Below are positions 34,448-45,149 of a DNA stretch of 58,290 nt, one piece after another (the first letter of the stretch is position 1; the number at the start of each line of letters is the position of its first letter). Made by a program: the position numbers and the translations under genes. The notes beneath the pieces were generated by a model. The model did not search any database. It saw nothing but the letters and a program-made list of their open reading frames with translations, and was not told the origin of the DNA. The DNA is from Tannerella sp. GTDB lineage: Bacteria; Bacteroidota; Bacteroidia; Bacteroidales; Tannerellaceae. The DNA lies in NCBI GenBank assembly GCA_031272455.1, contig JAISTS010000013.1:1-58290 (forward strand), given 5' to 3'.

Positions 34448-34975
34448 TTACTCCTGAAATTTGATTATCGTGTTTCCCGCCTGTATCTCATCGTTATCTT
34501 TGAGGACAACCACTTCGCTTTCTTCGAGCGTCCGTCCGTTGTAGAGCGTCCGGTTTTTGCTGTTATTGTCCGAAAGCGTATGCGTCATACCGCCTTGCCG
34601 GTTTTTTTTCACTTCGATGCGTAAGTGATTACGGCTCATCGCTTTGTCCTGAGTGTCGATGCAGATATTGGCGTTCGACGCGCTGGCTTTCCTGCCGATG
34701 ATGAACAAGCCTTCGTGCAGGGTGAATGTCTGCGAGGGCGTCTGCTCGTTGGCGACGACGACAAGTTTTCCGCCGCCTGTTTTGGCGGGGCGGGCTAATG
34801 CCGTTACCGTATCGCTGACATCCGCGCTTTGGCGCTCGGCATGCAATTCCGACAGCAGGGAAACCTGTATCTCATGCTTGCATTTCGGGCATTTAAAAGA
34901 TGTTACGCCTTCAGGAATTTTCTGCTCGTCAACTTTTAAACCGACCCTGCAATGCGGGCATTTTATCGGGGTCAT
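34448..34975 (-). CDS. Zinc-ribbon plus FHA domain protein
   Basis: The 175-residue protein begins with a zinc ribbon (CPHC near 5-8 and CPKC near 29-32). It ends in an FHA domain with IGRKAS, SRNHLRI and NNSKNRTLYNGR (about 75-173), the loops that bind phospho-Thr peptides. It should read phosphorylated partners of the kinase encoded two genes downstream. Its ATG overlaps the stop of the acidic-protein gene by four bases (ATGA), giving translational coupling. Confidence 0.85.
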   Translation of the reverse strand: MTPIKCPHCRVGLKVDEQKIPEGVTSFKCPKCKHEIQVSLLSELHAERQSADVSDTVTALARPAKTGGGKLVVVANEQTPSQTFTLHEGLFIIGRKASASNANICIDTQDKAMSRNHLRIEVKKNRQGGMTHTLSDNNSKNRTLYNGRTLEESEVVVLKDNDEIQAGNTIIKFQE

Positions 34976-35202
34976 ACTACTACTGATACGTCAATGTCGT
35001 CTGCTCCGGCGAATACTTCCATGATGTCGGTATCGGTAACTACCTCAACGTCATCAGACAAAGTAATAAAGTCGGGCACGTCGTCATAGCTGTTCTCGTC
35101 CAACGAAACGAAATCGGCGTAGTCGTCGTCCATGTCAATGACTACCACATCGTTCCAAAGGTCGTCGTTGTCTATCGAGACAAATGTACTTTCTTCTATC
35201 AT
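34972..35202 (-). CDS. Extremely acidic small protein coupled to the FHA gene
   Basis: The 76-residue protein has about 25 Asp/Glu and not a single Lys, Arg or His. A short motif of the form FVSID/FVSLD/FITLS occurs three times (near residues 7, 31 and 45), suggesting internal repeats. A TDTD stretch (56-59) offers a Thr with Asp at +3, the preference of several FHA domains. There is no signal peptide. I recognise no family. Its four-base overlap with the FHA gene and its place in a kinase operon suggest a phosphorylated ligand or adaptor; that is inference. Confidence 0.65.
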   Translation of the reverse strand: MIEESTFVSIDNDDLWNDVVVIDMDDDYADFVSLDENSYDDVPDFITLSDDVEVVTDTDIMEVFAGADDIDVSVVV

Positions 35203-35253
35203 AAGTCAATCATTTATAAATTTTTACAATAAAATTCGTGATATCTCACGCTA

Positions 35254-35261
35254 CAAAATTA
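35254..35261 (-). promoter_or_regulatory. Possible internal -7 box before the acidic/FHA genes
   Basis: On the minus strand it reads TAATTTTG, 52 bases before the acidic gene, in the only sizeable gap of the operon (35203-35359). No -33 element is clear. Two GTACAAAA words lie just upstream. Confidence 0.35.
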
Positions 35262-35359
35262 TGAATTTTTACTCTATGCAGCGTGATTTTTAGTCTATAA
35301 CGTACAAAAGCAGGGGATTATTGTACAAAACAGCCATTTCGCAGCATAAAACCGTGATT

Positions 35360-36016
35360 TCAGGCTTTGACCCATTTGGCTTTGCAGGCGCCGTTGGAGC
35401 ATTGCTTTTTGTTGGCAAGTCCTTCCCAAGGTATTTCGCCGAGGAACATTCCGCATTTTGGGCAGACATAGTTTATTTTAAACTGGTTTGCAAGGTTTTG
35501 CAGCAGTTCCGGTATTTTTGCCGACTGTCGTGCGCCGAGATAGATGCCGAGCGTCGGGGCGCAGACGGCAAGCACGAGGCTGACAATCATCAGGGCACGA
35601 TTATTCTTTCCTGCGATGGCGATGATTAAGCCAACAAGTCCGATGACGGCAAAGGGCGCAGACTGGAACAGCCTTATTTTGAACTGGTTGGACGATTGTA
35701 TGCGGATTTTCTCGCGTATGTAGGTGTCATACACTTTTTTCAGCTCGGCAAATTCTTCGCTGTAGTCATTGTCGAATTTCAGGGCGCTTTTGACGTCGAG
35801 CAGATAGTTCTCGCCAAGTTTCACGACGTCGGACAGGCTGATTTTCTTCTTGACAATCCGGTCGTTGTTCACAAAAGTGCCGTTTGTCGAGCCGAGGTCT
35901 TCAATGAAGAGGGCGCCATGCTCGTCGCGTGTGAGTTTGGCATGATGACGGCTAACATACTCGTTGTCGATAACTATATCGTTATCAGTGGCTTTGCCTA
36001 ATTTAACAGTTAACAT
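35360..36016 (-). CDS. FHA domain protein with two membrane helices and a C-terminal zinc ribbon
   Basis: The 218-residue protein starts with a textbook FHA domain (GKATDNDIV, SRHHAKL, DLGSTNGTFVN, about 1-75). A charged helix follows, then two hydrophobic segments (FAVIGLVGLIIAIAG near 120-140 and ALMIVSLVLAVCAPTLGIYLG near 143-163) and a zinc ribbon (CPKC ... CSNGAC). It should sit in the inner membrane with the phospho-Thr-binding domain in the cytoplasm. It starts 4 bases after the LytTR gene and precedes the acidic, FHA, phosphatase and kinase genes. Confidence 0.85.
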   Translation of the reverse strand: MLTVKLGKATDNDIVIDNEYVSRHHAKLTRDEHGALFIEDLGSTNGTFVNNDRIVKKKISLSDVVKLGENYLLDVKSALKFDNDYSEEFAELKKVYDTYIREKIRIQSSNQFKIRLFQSAPFAVIGLVGLIIAIAGKNNRALMIVSLVLAVCAPTLGIYLGARQSAKIPELLQNLANQFKINYVCPKCGMFLGEIPWEGLANKKQCSNGACKAKWVKA

Positions 36017-36020
36017 GGTT

Positions 36021-36398
36021 TTAAGTATTTTTATTTTTCAATCCTTCCTGTTCCATCGTCTCTTTCAGGACTTTGAGCGGCTCTTTTGCTACTATCAGCT
36101 CGCGCGGTTTGCCGCCCGGCGTCAACAGCAGCAGTTTTGTTTTGGGCAAATTTATTTGCAGGATATATGTTTTATTGATAATCAGACTTTTACCTACTCT
36201 GAGCAGTACCGCATTAACTTCCGGTATCTGGCTTTGCAGCGTCTCTTCAATCTTGCCGATATTGATGGCAAAAGTGAATTGGATGCCTTCGCTTAGCAGC
36301 AGTTTGGTGTAATTGCGGTCTGCTTCAAAGTAAAGTATGTCGTTAATCCTTATGCGGAGAAACTCATCCCGTGTCTTGATTATCAGATATTTATCCAT
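36021..36398 (-). CDS. Stand-alone LytTR DNA-binding protein
   Basis: The 125-residue protein is essentially one LytTR domain: ILYFEADRNYTKLLLSEG, an IPEVNAVLLRVGKSLIINKTYI core and a basic C-terminal end. It has no receiver or membrane domain, unlike classical LytTR response regulators. It is the first gene of the kinase/FHA operon and is the likely transcription factor of the pathway or its autoregulator. A -7-like box lies 24 bases upstream, just beyond the end of the PPDK gene. Confidence 0.85.
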   Translation of the reverse strand: MDKYLIIKTRDEFLRIRINDILYFEADRNYTKLLLSEGIQFTFAINIGKIEETLQSQIPEVNAVLLRVGKSLIINKTYILQINLPKTKLLLLTPGGKPRELIVAKEPLKVLKETMEQEGLKNKNT

Positions 36399-36421
36399 TG
36401 ACTATAAATTATTTTCGCCCG

Positions 36422-36429
36422 CAAAGGTA
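36422..36429 (-). promoter_or_regulatory. Possible -7 box for the LytTR-FHA-kinase operon
   Basis: On the minus strand it reads TACCTTTG, a full match to TAnnTTTG, 24 bases before the LytTR start. The nearest TTTG is only 14 bases upstream, so the -33 element is uncertain. Confidence 0.4.
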
Positions 36430-36448
36430 ATAATTTTTTCGGACAAAT

Positions 36449-39172
<2,724 letters not shown>

Positions 39173-39309
39173 ATTTTTCTATTTTTTGTTGTTTCTTTTG
39201 CTATCTTGAGTTTGCAAATATCGGGTTTTTTATTTAGCCAAAAAAATTTTTATCGTTTTTTTTAATCAGCTTTTACATTTATTTGCAAAAACAGGTGATT
39301 TATTATTCG

Positions 39310-39317
39310 TACATTTG
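39310..39317 (+). promoter_or_regulatory. Possible -7 box for rlmD
   Basis: TACATTTG matches TAnnTTTG and lies 30 bases before the start codon. The nearest TTTG is 24 bases upstream, longer than usual. Confidence 0.4.
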
Positions 39318-39347
39318 CCCGTCGAAATCAATTAACGAGGAACGAAA

Positions 39348-40763
39348 TTGGCAAAAAAGAGACGAGAACTTCCGCTGTTGGAAGCGATAGAAATAACCGA
39401 CGTAGCTGCTGAAGGTAAGGCGATTGCGAAGGTTGGCGAATGGGTGGTGTTTGTGCCGTTAGCTGCGCCCGGCGACGTCGTTGACGTGCAGTTGAGCCGT
39501 AAACGAAAAAAATTCGCCGAAGGGCGTATTGTGCGTTTTCATCGGCGTTCGGACTTGCGAACTGAGCCTTTTTGCGAGCATTTCGGAATATGCGGGGGCT
39601 GCAAGTGGCAACATCTGCCTTATGCCGAGCAGCTTAAGTTCAAAGAAAAGCAGGTGGAAGACAACCTGAGCCGTATTGGTAAGGTTGAGGTGCGCGAGCG
39701 GCTGCCGATTTTGAGCGCCGAAAAGACGGATTGCTATCGTAACAAGCTGGAATACACGTTCTCGAACCGTCGATGGCTGACTGCCGACGAGATTTCCGTT
39801 GACGGCTCTCCGGCGGATATGGACGGCGCGGGGTTTCATATCCCCGGTATGTTCGACAAGGTGCTTGACATCCGCAAATGCTGGCTTCAGGACGATATAA
39901 CAAACCGTATCAGGCTGAGCATAAAGGATTTTTGCCTGTCTCATAAGGGCTATCCGTTTTTTGACCTGCGCAAGCAGGAAGGGCTGATGCGTACATTAAT
40001 AATACGAACGACTTCGACGGGCGAGGTGATGGCAGTAGTTGTGTTTTACGAAGAGCGTCCGTCGCTGCGCGAGGAGTTGCTCGATCATCTGAAAGACGCT
40101 TTCCCCGAAATCACTTCGCTGATGTATGTCGTCAATGCGAAATGCAACGACACGATTACCGACCAAGACCTTGTCTTGTATGCCGGAAAAGATCATATAA
40201 CGGAAGAGATGGAGGGGTTGAAATTTAAGATCGGACCCAAATCGTTTTTCCAGACCAACAGCGGGCAGGCTTACCGGCTGTACTGCACAGTGCGCGATTT
40301 TGCGGGCTTGACGGGCGACGAGACGGTTTACGACCTCTACACCGGCACCGGCACGATAGCGCTTTTCCTTGCACGCAAAGCTCGTAAGATTGTCGGGATA
40401 GAATATGTGGCTGAGGCTGTTGACGATGCCCGAGAGAATGCCCGTCTCAACGCTGTCGAGAATGTCAGTTTTTTCGCAGGCGATATGAAAGACATCCTGA
40501 CGGCGCAGTTTATCGACGCCCACGGTCGCCCCGATGTTATCATCACCGACCCTCCGCGAGCCGGAATGCACGACGACGTAACGGATGCCATCCTTGCCGC
40601 CGCGCCGCGCCGCATCGTTTATGTCAGCTGCAATCCTGCTACTCAAGCCCGCGACCTGAGCCGACTTGCCAAAAAGTACGATATAATCAAAACTCAGCCG
40701 GTCGATATGTTTCCACATACCCACCATGTCGAAAATGTTGCCTTGCTCGAATTGAAACACTAA
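39348..40763 (+). CDS. rlmD: 23S rRNA (uracil-C5)-methyltransferase, RlmD type
   Basis: The 471-residue protein has an N-terminal TRAM-like domain, an iron-sulfur Cys cluster (CEHFGICGGCKWQH) and a SAM-binding domain with FQTNSGQA, YDLYTGTGTIALFL and ITDPPRAGMH. The catalytic Cys is in VYVSCNPAT. The TrmA/RlmD family methylates uracil C5 in rRNA or tRNA; RlmD is the best guess. The start is TTG at 39348, because no ATG lies near the start of the conserved frame. Thirteen bases separate it from the next gene, so they may be co-transcribed. Confidence 0.88.
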   Translation: MAKKRRELPLLEAIEITDVAAEGKAIAKVGEWVVFVPLAAPGDVVDVQLSRKRKKFAEGRIVRFHRRSDLRTEPFCEHFGICGGCKWQHLPYAEQLKFKEKQVEDNLSRIGKVEVRERLPILSAEKTDCYRNKLEYTFSNRRWLTADEISVDGSPADMDGAGFHIPGMFDKVLDIRKCWLQDDITNRIRLSIKDFCLSHKGYPFFDLRKQEGLMRTLIIRTTSTGEVMAVVVFYEERPSLREELLDHLKDAFPEITSLMYVVNAKCNDTITDQDLVLYAGKDHITEEMEGLKFKIGPKSFFQTNSGQAYRLYCTVRDFAGLTGDETVYDLYTGTGTIALFLARKARKIVGIEYVAEAVDDARENARLNAVENVSFFAGDMKDILTAQFIDAHGRPDVIITDPPRAGMHDDVTDAILAAAPRRIVYVSCNPATQARDLSRLAKKYDIIKTQPVDMFPHTHHVENVALLELKH

Positions 40764-40775
40764 ACACGATAAACT

Positions 40776-42161
40776 ATGAAAACAACTCTGCAACGATTCG
40801 TGCTTTCGATAATCTGTGTATGCCTGCTCACGGCTTGCAAAAACCGTAATAAGGACGCCGAGCTGCCGACCGACTTCCCGCAAATTGTCGAGCGGGGCGA
40901 AATCACTGCCGTTACACTCAACACTTCGGTATCGTATTTCAGATATAAGGAGCAACAGATGGGATATGAATATGAACTTATTGCCGATTTTGCCAAGAAA
41001 CACAATCTGAGGCTTAATATTAAAATTGCGGAAAACCTTTCGCGGCTCGAAGAGATATTGCAAAGTGGTGAGGCTGATGTGGTTACTTATCCGATAAAGA
41101 TTGATAATAATGCCGAGCGAAATGTGATTTACTGTGGACACGAGCAGCAGTCGAGTATGGTGATAGTGCAGCACGCATCGCGGGGCGACACTGTGCTGAC
41201 CGACGTAACGCAACTGATTGGACGTGAGATATATGTGATGCACGGCACACGCTATCACGAGCGCTTACTGAGCCTCGATGCCGAGCTTGGCGGCGGTATT
41301 CGTATTATGGATATTGCCAAAGACACAATCACAACGGAAGACCTGATTGAGATGGTTTCGACTGGCGAAATACCCTACACCGTCTGCGAACAGAACGTGG
41401 CGCGGCTCAACAGCACCTACTATCACAATATAAATATCGGTCTGGAAATCAGCTTCAAACAGCGCTATTCGTGGATAGTGCGCAAGTCAAGCCCGCTGCT
41501 GGCTCAGGCTATCGACGAGTGGACGGCTGACAAAACGGCTGAACAGACCTACCGCGCTGCGATGAAACGCTATTTTGAGCTGTCGAAATATAGCGCCGAG
41601 ATTAAGCCGCTTGTTGTCAACGGGCAGATCTCGCCTTTCGATTCGCTCTTTCGCCGTTATGCACCGCGTATCGGATGGGACTGGAAACTGCTCGCGTCGA
41701 TATCCTATCAGGAGTCGCATTTCGAGCCGTCGATAGTGGCATGGAGCAGTGCGCGCGGGTTGATGGGGATAATGCCGGCGACAGCTGAATATCTGGGATT
41801 TACGACCGTTGAGATGAACGAGCCGGAGAAGAATATTCAGGCTGGAGTCGATTGCCTGAAGCGCTTCGGACAGCGGTTTGCAGCTATTCCCGACTCGCTC
41901 GAACGGATAAAATTCACGCTCGCCTCGTACAACGCCGGCGTAGGACATATCATTGATGCACAGCGACTTGCGGAGAAATACGGGAAAAATCCCGAAATCT
42001 GGCACGGCAATGTTGACGAGTTTATACGCCTCAAAGCCGAGCCGCAATACTATACAGACTCGATCTGTAAGTTTGGCTATCTGCGTGGCACAGAGACATA
42101 TAACTATGTCATCGAAGTGCTTGAACGCTACGATTACTATCAAAAAGAGACACGGCGCTAA
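40776..42161 (+). CDS. MltF-like lytic transglycosylase lipoprotein
   Basis: The 461-residue protein has a lipoprotein signal (VCLLTAC, Cys near 21). A solute-binding-like module follows (SVSYFRYKEQQMGYEYELI onward, about 45-270), then a C-terminal SLT domain with the catalytic Glu in SYQESHF, the ARGLMGIMPATAEYLG loop and ASYNAGVGH. MltF-type enzymes cleave peptidoglycan glycan strands, forming anhydro-muramic ends, and the N-terminal module regulates them. Length and order match the family. Confidence 0.9.
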   Translation: MKTTLQRFVLSIICVCLLTACKNRNKDAELPTDFPQIVERGEITAVTLNTSVSYFRYKEQQMGYEYELIADFAKKHNLRLNIKIAENLSRLEEILQSGEADVVTYPIKIDNNAERNVIYCGHEQQSSMVIVQHASRGDTVLTDVTQLIGREIYVMHGTRYHERLLSLDAELGGGIRIMDIAKDTITTEDLIEMVSTGEIPYTVCEQNVARLNSTYYHNINIGLEISFKQRYSWIVRKSSPLLAQAIDEWTADKTAEQTYRAAMKRYFELSKYSAEIKPLVVNGQISPFDSLFRRYAPRIGWDWKLLASISYQESHFEPSIVAWSSARGLMGIMPATAEYLGFTTVEMNEPEKNIQAGVDCLKRFGQRFAAIPDSLERIKFTLASYNAGVGHIIDAQRLAEKYGKNPEIWHGNVDEFIRLKAEPQYYTDSICKFGYLRGTETYNYVIEVLERYDYYQKETRR

Positions 42162-42220
42162 ACTTTTTGTCGTAAACAAATGTTAAAAATGCAACAAATT
42201 TAAATTATTTTAGAAAAATA

Positions 42221-42252
42221 TTTGGCGAAATGATTTCGATGCCCTACCTTTG
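42221..42252 (+). promoter_or_regulatory. Promoter of the propeller lipoprotein gene
   Basis: TTTG (42221-42224) and TACCTTTG (42245-42252) are 20 bases apart, a strong Bacteroidota pair. An AAAAGGAG word lies before the ATG at 42295. Confidence 0.6.
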
Positions 42253-42294
42253 CGAGCAAATAGGTTATCAATATGCTGAAAAAAGGAGTAAAAT

Positions 42295-43422
42295 ATGGCA
42301 AAGATAGACATAGGACAAAGGATTAAGGAAGTAATGAATCAATTAAAAAACTGGGCGTTGACATTAGTGTGTGTATTTGTGTTGCTTTCCTGCAAGCAGC
42401 AAGGCGGCGTTATGTCAACGTTGTTATTGACAGTGGATTATACAGACGGAAGCGAGGTCGTGCTTTCTGATTATGTTGACGATGTGTCGGTCGTCGCGTT
42501 GGAAACCGATGACGATTGTCTGATTGGGGATGTGTCGAAGGTTCAGCTGTTTAACGGCGTGATTTATGTTTTAGATATGCGTTCCAATACCCTTTATGCG
42601 TTTGACAGCGCGGGTGGTTATGTAAACAAACTGTATCGAGTGGGGCAGGGACCCGGAGAATATTTGAGTTTGACGGATTTTGAGGTAACCGGCGACGGGG
42701 TGTATGTTCTTGATATTTCCACACATAAGATCATCTGCCACGGCTATGATTTTCGTTTGCTGTCGGAAGTCAAGTTTAACACCTTGGGCAGCAGTTTTAT
42801 GATGGCGGATGATGGCTATTGGCTGTATAATGAATATTCGGGTAGCGGCGATGACTTTCAACTTTCATATAACAAAGCAGGTGAGTTAATTGAGCGGCAT
42901 TTTCCTCGTCAGACAGAGCCGAATAAGAATTACTATATGGCGTCGTCGAATGTATTTCAGAAGTCGGGTGGGACGCTTTATTTTTCGCCGCGCTTTGGCA
43001 ATACGATATATAAAGCTGAAGCCGACAGTTGGTTGCCGGTGTATGAGCTGTCGTTTGCGGATAAGACTTATACGAGCGAGATGACAATATCGGATGACGA
43101 TGTTATTGAAAACAGATACATATTCAGAAGGAATTTTTATATATTGAACAGCTATGTTGTTGTCGATTATATGTTTAACAGGATGCGATATTTCGTGTTT
43201 TGCGACAAAGCTGCAGGTGCCGTTCAATCGGGAGCGGTTCATAACGACCTTATCGCAGGCTATGAGCGTTTCTTCCCGCGATGGTCGAGCGGTAATAGCT
43301 TGATTGAGAGCGTCGAAGCGGAAAATGTTATCAATGAGTTTCCGACGCTGATTACCTACGGTGCGCTTGACGGTTACAAGATTGATGACAATCCGTTGTT
43401 GGTTATTTACAAATTCAAATAA
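42295..43422 (+). CDS. 6-bladed beta-propeller lipoprotein
   Basis: The 375-residue protein carries a lipoprotein signal (CVFVLLSC) and then a propeller with VSVVALETDDDCLIGDVSKVQ, IYVLDMRSNTLYAFDS and GQGPGEY, typical of Bacteroidota 6-bladed propeller proteins of unknown role. Two starts are possible. The ATG at 42295 has a purine-rich AAAAGGAG before it. The ATG at 42334 would give a more normal signal peptide. The extra 13 residues (MAKIDIGQRIKEV) look like the start of an XRE-type helix-turn-helix, but nothing else of such a protein follows. Confidence 0.75.
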   Translation: MAKIDIGQRIKEVMNQLKNWALTLVCVFVLLSCKQQGGVMSTLLLTVDYTDGSEVVLSDYVDDVSVVALETDDDCLIGDVSKVQLFNGVIYVLDMRSNTLYAFDSAGGYVNKLYRVGQGPGEYLSLTDFEVTGDGVYVLDISTHKIICHGYDFRLLSEVKFNTLGSSFMMADDGYWLYNEYSGSGDDFQLSYNKAGELIERHFPRQTEPNKNYYMASSNVFQKSGGTLYFSPRFGNTIYKAEADSWLPVYELSFADKTYTSEMTISDDDVIENRYIFRRNFYILNSYVVVDYMFNRMRYFVFCDKAAGAVQSGAVHNDLIAGYERFFPRWSSGNSLIESVEAENVINEFPTLITYGALDGYKIDDNPLLVIYKFK

Positions 43423-43487
43423 CAGCCGAAAGTCCCCGATTTTATCCTGAAAAGAATATTTTTCTCGAAAAAAAATGACAAAATGAG

Positions 43488-43516
43488 TTGTAATTCGTAA
43501 AAAAGTCTTACATTTG
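43488..43516 (+). promoter_or_regulatory. Promoter of the C69 peptidase gene
   Basis: TTG (43488-43490) and TACATTTG (43509-43516) are 18 bases apart. The -7 box overlaps a TTG that opens the longest frame at 43514, which rules that codon out as the start. Confidence 0.55.
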
Positions 43517-43549
43517 TCGATTATTAGCGAACTAAAAAAAATGTTTTTT

Positions 43550-45124
43550 ATGAGAAAGATTTCATTATCAGTTTTATGCGTGGCAATAGCAGTGATGTTT
43601 GCCGGCGCACAACCGCAGCAGCCGGAGAGTTGCACCAGTATAATGGTCGGCGTCAAGGCGTCAACCGACGGCTCGGTAATCACGAGCCATACCTGCGACG
43701 GGAATTATCGGACGTGGATGAACATTGTGCCGTCGGCGACATACGAGCGCGACACCACGACCGATGTTTACGATGGCTTGATGCACACCGAGTTTGTCGA
43801 AGACCGCAGCCAGTGGAAGTTGAAAGGCTCGATACCGCAGGCTCGGCACACTTACCAGTATCTGAACACCTCGTATCCCTGCGTGAACGAAAAGCAGCTG
43901 GGCATAGGTGAGACGACTATTTCGGGGCGTCGCGAGTTGATAAACAAGAACGGGATGTTTATGATAGAGGAGCTGGAGCGCATAGCCTTGCAGCGTTGCA
44001 CGACGGCGCGTGAAGCTATCCTGTTGATGGGCGACCTGATTGCGAAATACGGTTATGCCGACTGGGGCGAGTGTCTGACCATTGCCGATCCGCGCGAGGT
44101 ATGGCATTTTGAGGTATTTGGCGAGGGACCGGACAAGATTGGCGGCGTATGGGCTGCGGTGCGTATTCCCGACGACCATGTTGGCGTTTCGGCTAATATT
44201 CCGCGCATCTCGAAGATAGATATTAAGGATAAAGACCGCTATTTGGCGTCGGACAATGTGTTTGATGTAGCGAAAGCGCTCGGATACTGGGACGGCAAGT
44301 CGGAGTTCTGTTTCTGGAAGGCTTACGGTGGTGGTAATAAGGCGTTTAATATACGCGAATATTTCATTTTGAGCAGTTTGGCGCCCTCGCTTAAGCTCTC
44401 GTACGATGCGGAGGAATTGCCGATCAGCGTCAAGCCGGAGAAGCCGGTCAGCGTTATTGACGTCATCCATTATCTGCGTCAGACCTACGAGGGTACGAAG
44501 TGGGATATGACTAAAAATCTGAAAGTTATGACTCGTCCGCGCGATGGCAGTGCGCCTCAGGAAATCGTCAGTCCGCAAGCCAATCCGTGGATGGGAACGG
44601 ATATGGTTGATATGCTCAATGCGCTTAAGCCCGATGCTGTAGAGCGATTCAGGCTTGTTGCGGTGCCGCAGTGTTCGTATTCGACTGTCATTCAGTTGCG
44701 CGACTGGCTGCCCGACGACGTGGGTGGCGTTACTTGGCTGTCGTTCGACAATCCGGGTCAATCGCCGCGCATACCCGTTTTTTGCGGCACTACACGGCTG
44801 CCGGAAAGTTTTCATATCTGCGGACAGGCGCGTTTTCGTGAAGATGCCGCCGTATGGAAATTCCGTCGTGCCAACAAGTTAGCTACAGTACGCTGGGGCG
44901 CTGCGAAAGACAAAATCAACGAGGCGCTCGCATATTTCGACGAGAAAGGACAGCGAGAAATGCCGCTTGTCGAGGACATTTATTTCAATATAGCCGAAAA
45001 GCAGGGTAAAGACGCTGCACGGGCTTATCTGACAGGATACACTTTTGATTTTGCCGGCGCCACATTCTTGCGCTGGGAAGAGATGGGCGATGAGTTCTGG
45101 AAGATGTTTGCAAGAGGTTTTTAA
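43550..45124 (+). CDS. C69 family dipeptidase (secreted)
   Basis: The 524-residue protein has a signal peptide (LSVLCVAIAVMFAGAQ). The mature region opens with a Cys in SCTSIMVGVKAS, the expected N-terminal nucleophile of the C69/PepD Ntn-hydrolase family. Downstream it has YADWGECLTIADPREVWHFEV and RIPDDHVGVSANIPRI, both typical. Such enzymes cleave dipeptides. I start at 43550; ATG 43541 is nearly as good. It lies 25 bases before an M28 peptidase gene, so the pair probably serves peptide use in the envelope. Confidence 0.9.
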   Translation: MRKISLSVLCVAIAVMFAGAQPQQPESCTSIMVGVKASTDGSVITSHTCDGNYRTWMNIVPSATYERDTTTDVYDGLMHTEFVEDRSQWKLKGSIPQARHTYQYLNTSYPCVNEKQLGIGETTISGRRELINKNGMFMIEELERIALQRCTTAREAILLMGDLIAKYGYADWGECLTIADPREVWHFEVFGEGPDKIGGVWAAVRIPDDHVGVSANIPRISKIDIKDKDRYLASDNVFDVAKALGYWDGKSEFCFWKAYGGGNKAFNIREYFILSSLAPSLKLSYDAEELPISVKPEKPVSVIDVIHYLRQTYEGTKWDMTKNLKVMTRPRDGSAPQEIVSPQANPWMGTDMVDMLNALKPDAVERFRLVAVPQCSYSTVIQLRDWLPDDVGGVTWLSFDNPGQSPRIPVFCGTTRLPESFHICGQARFREDAAVWKFRRANKLATVRWGAAKDKINEALAYFDEKGQREMPLVEDIYFNIAEKQGKDAARAYLTGYTFDFAGATFLRWEEMGDEFWKMFARGF

Positions 45125-45149
45125 ATAATTATCAATAAATCAATTCACT

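Noticed and set aside
39996..41258. 420-codon open frame antisense to rlmD and the transglycosylase gene
   Set aside because: It crosses the junction of two well-supported genes and shows no domain.
43661..44815. 384-codon open frame antisense to the C69 gene
   Set aside because: Shadow of a gene with clear family motifs.
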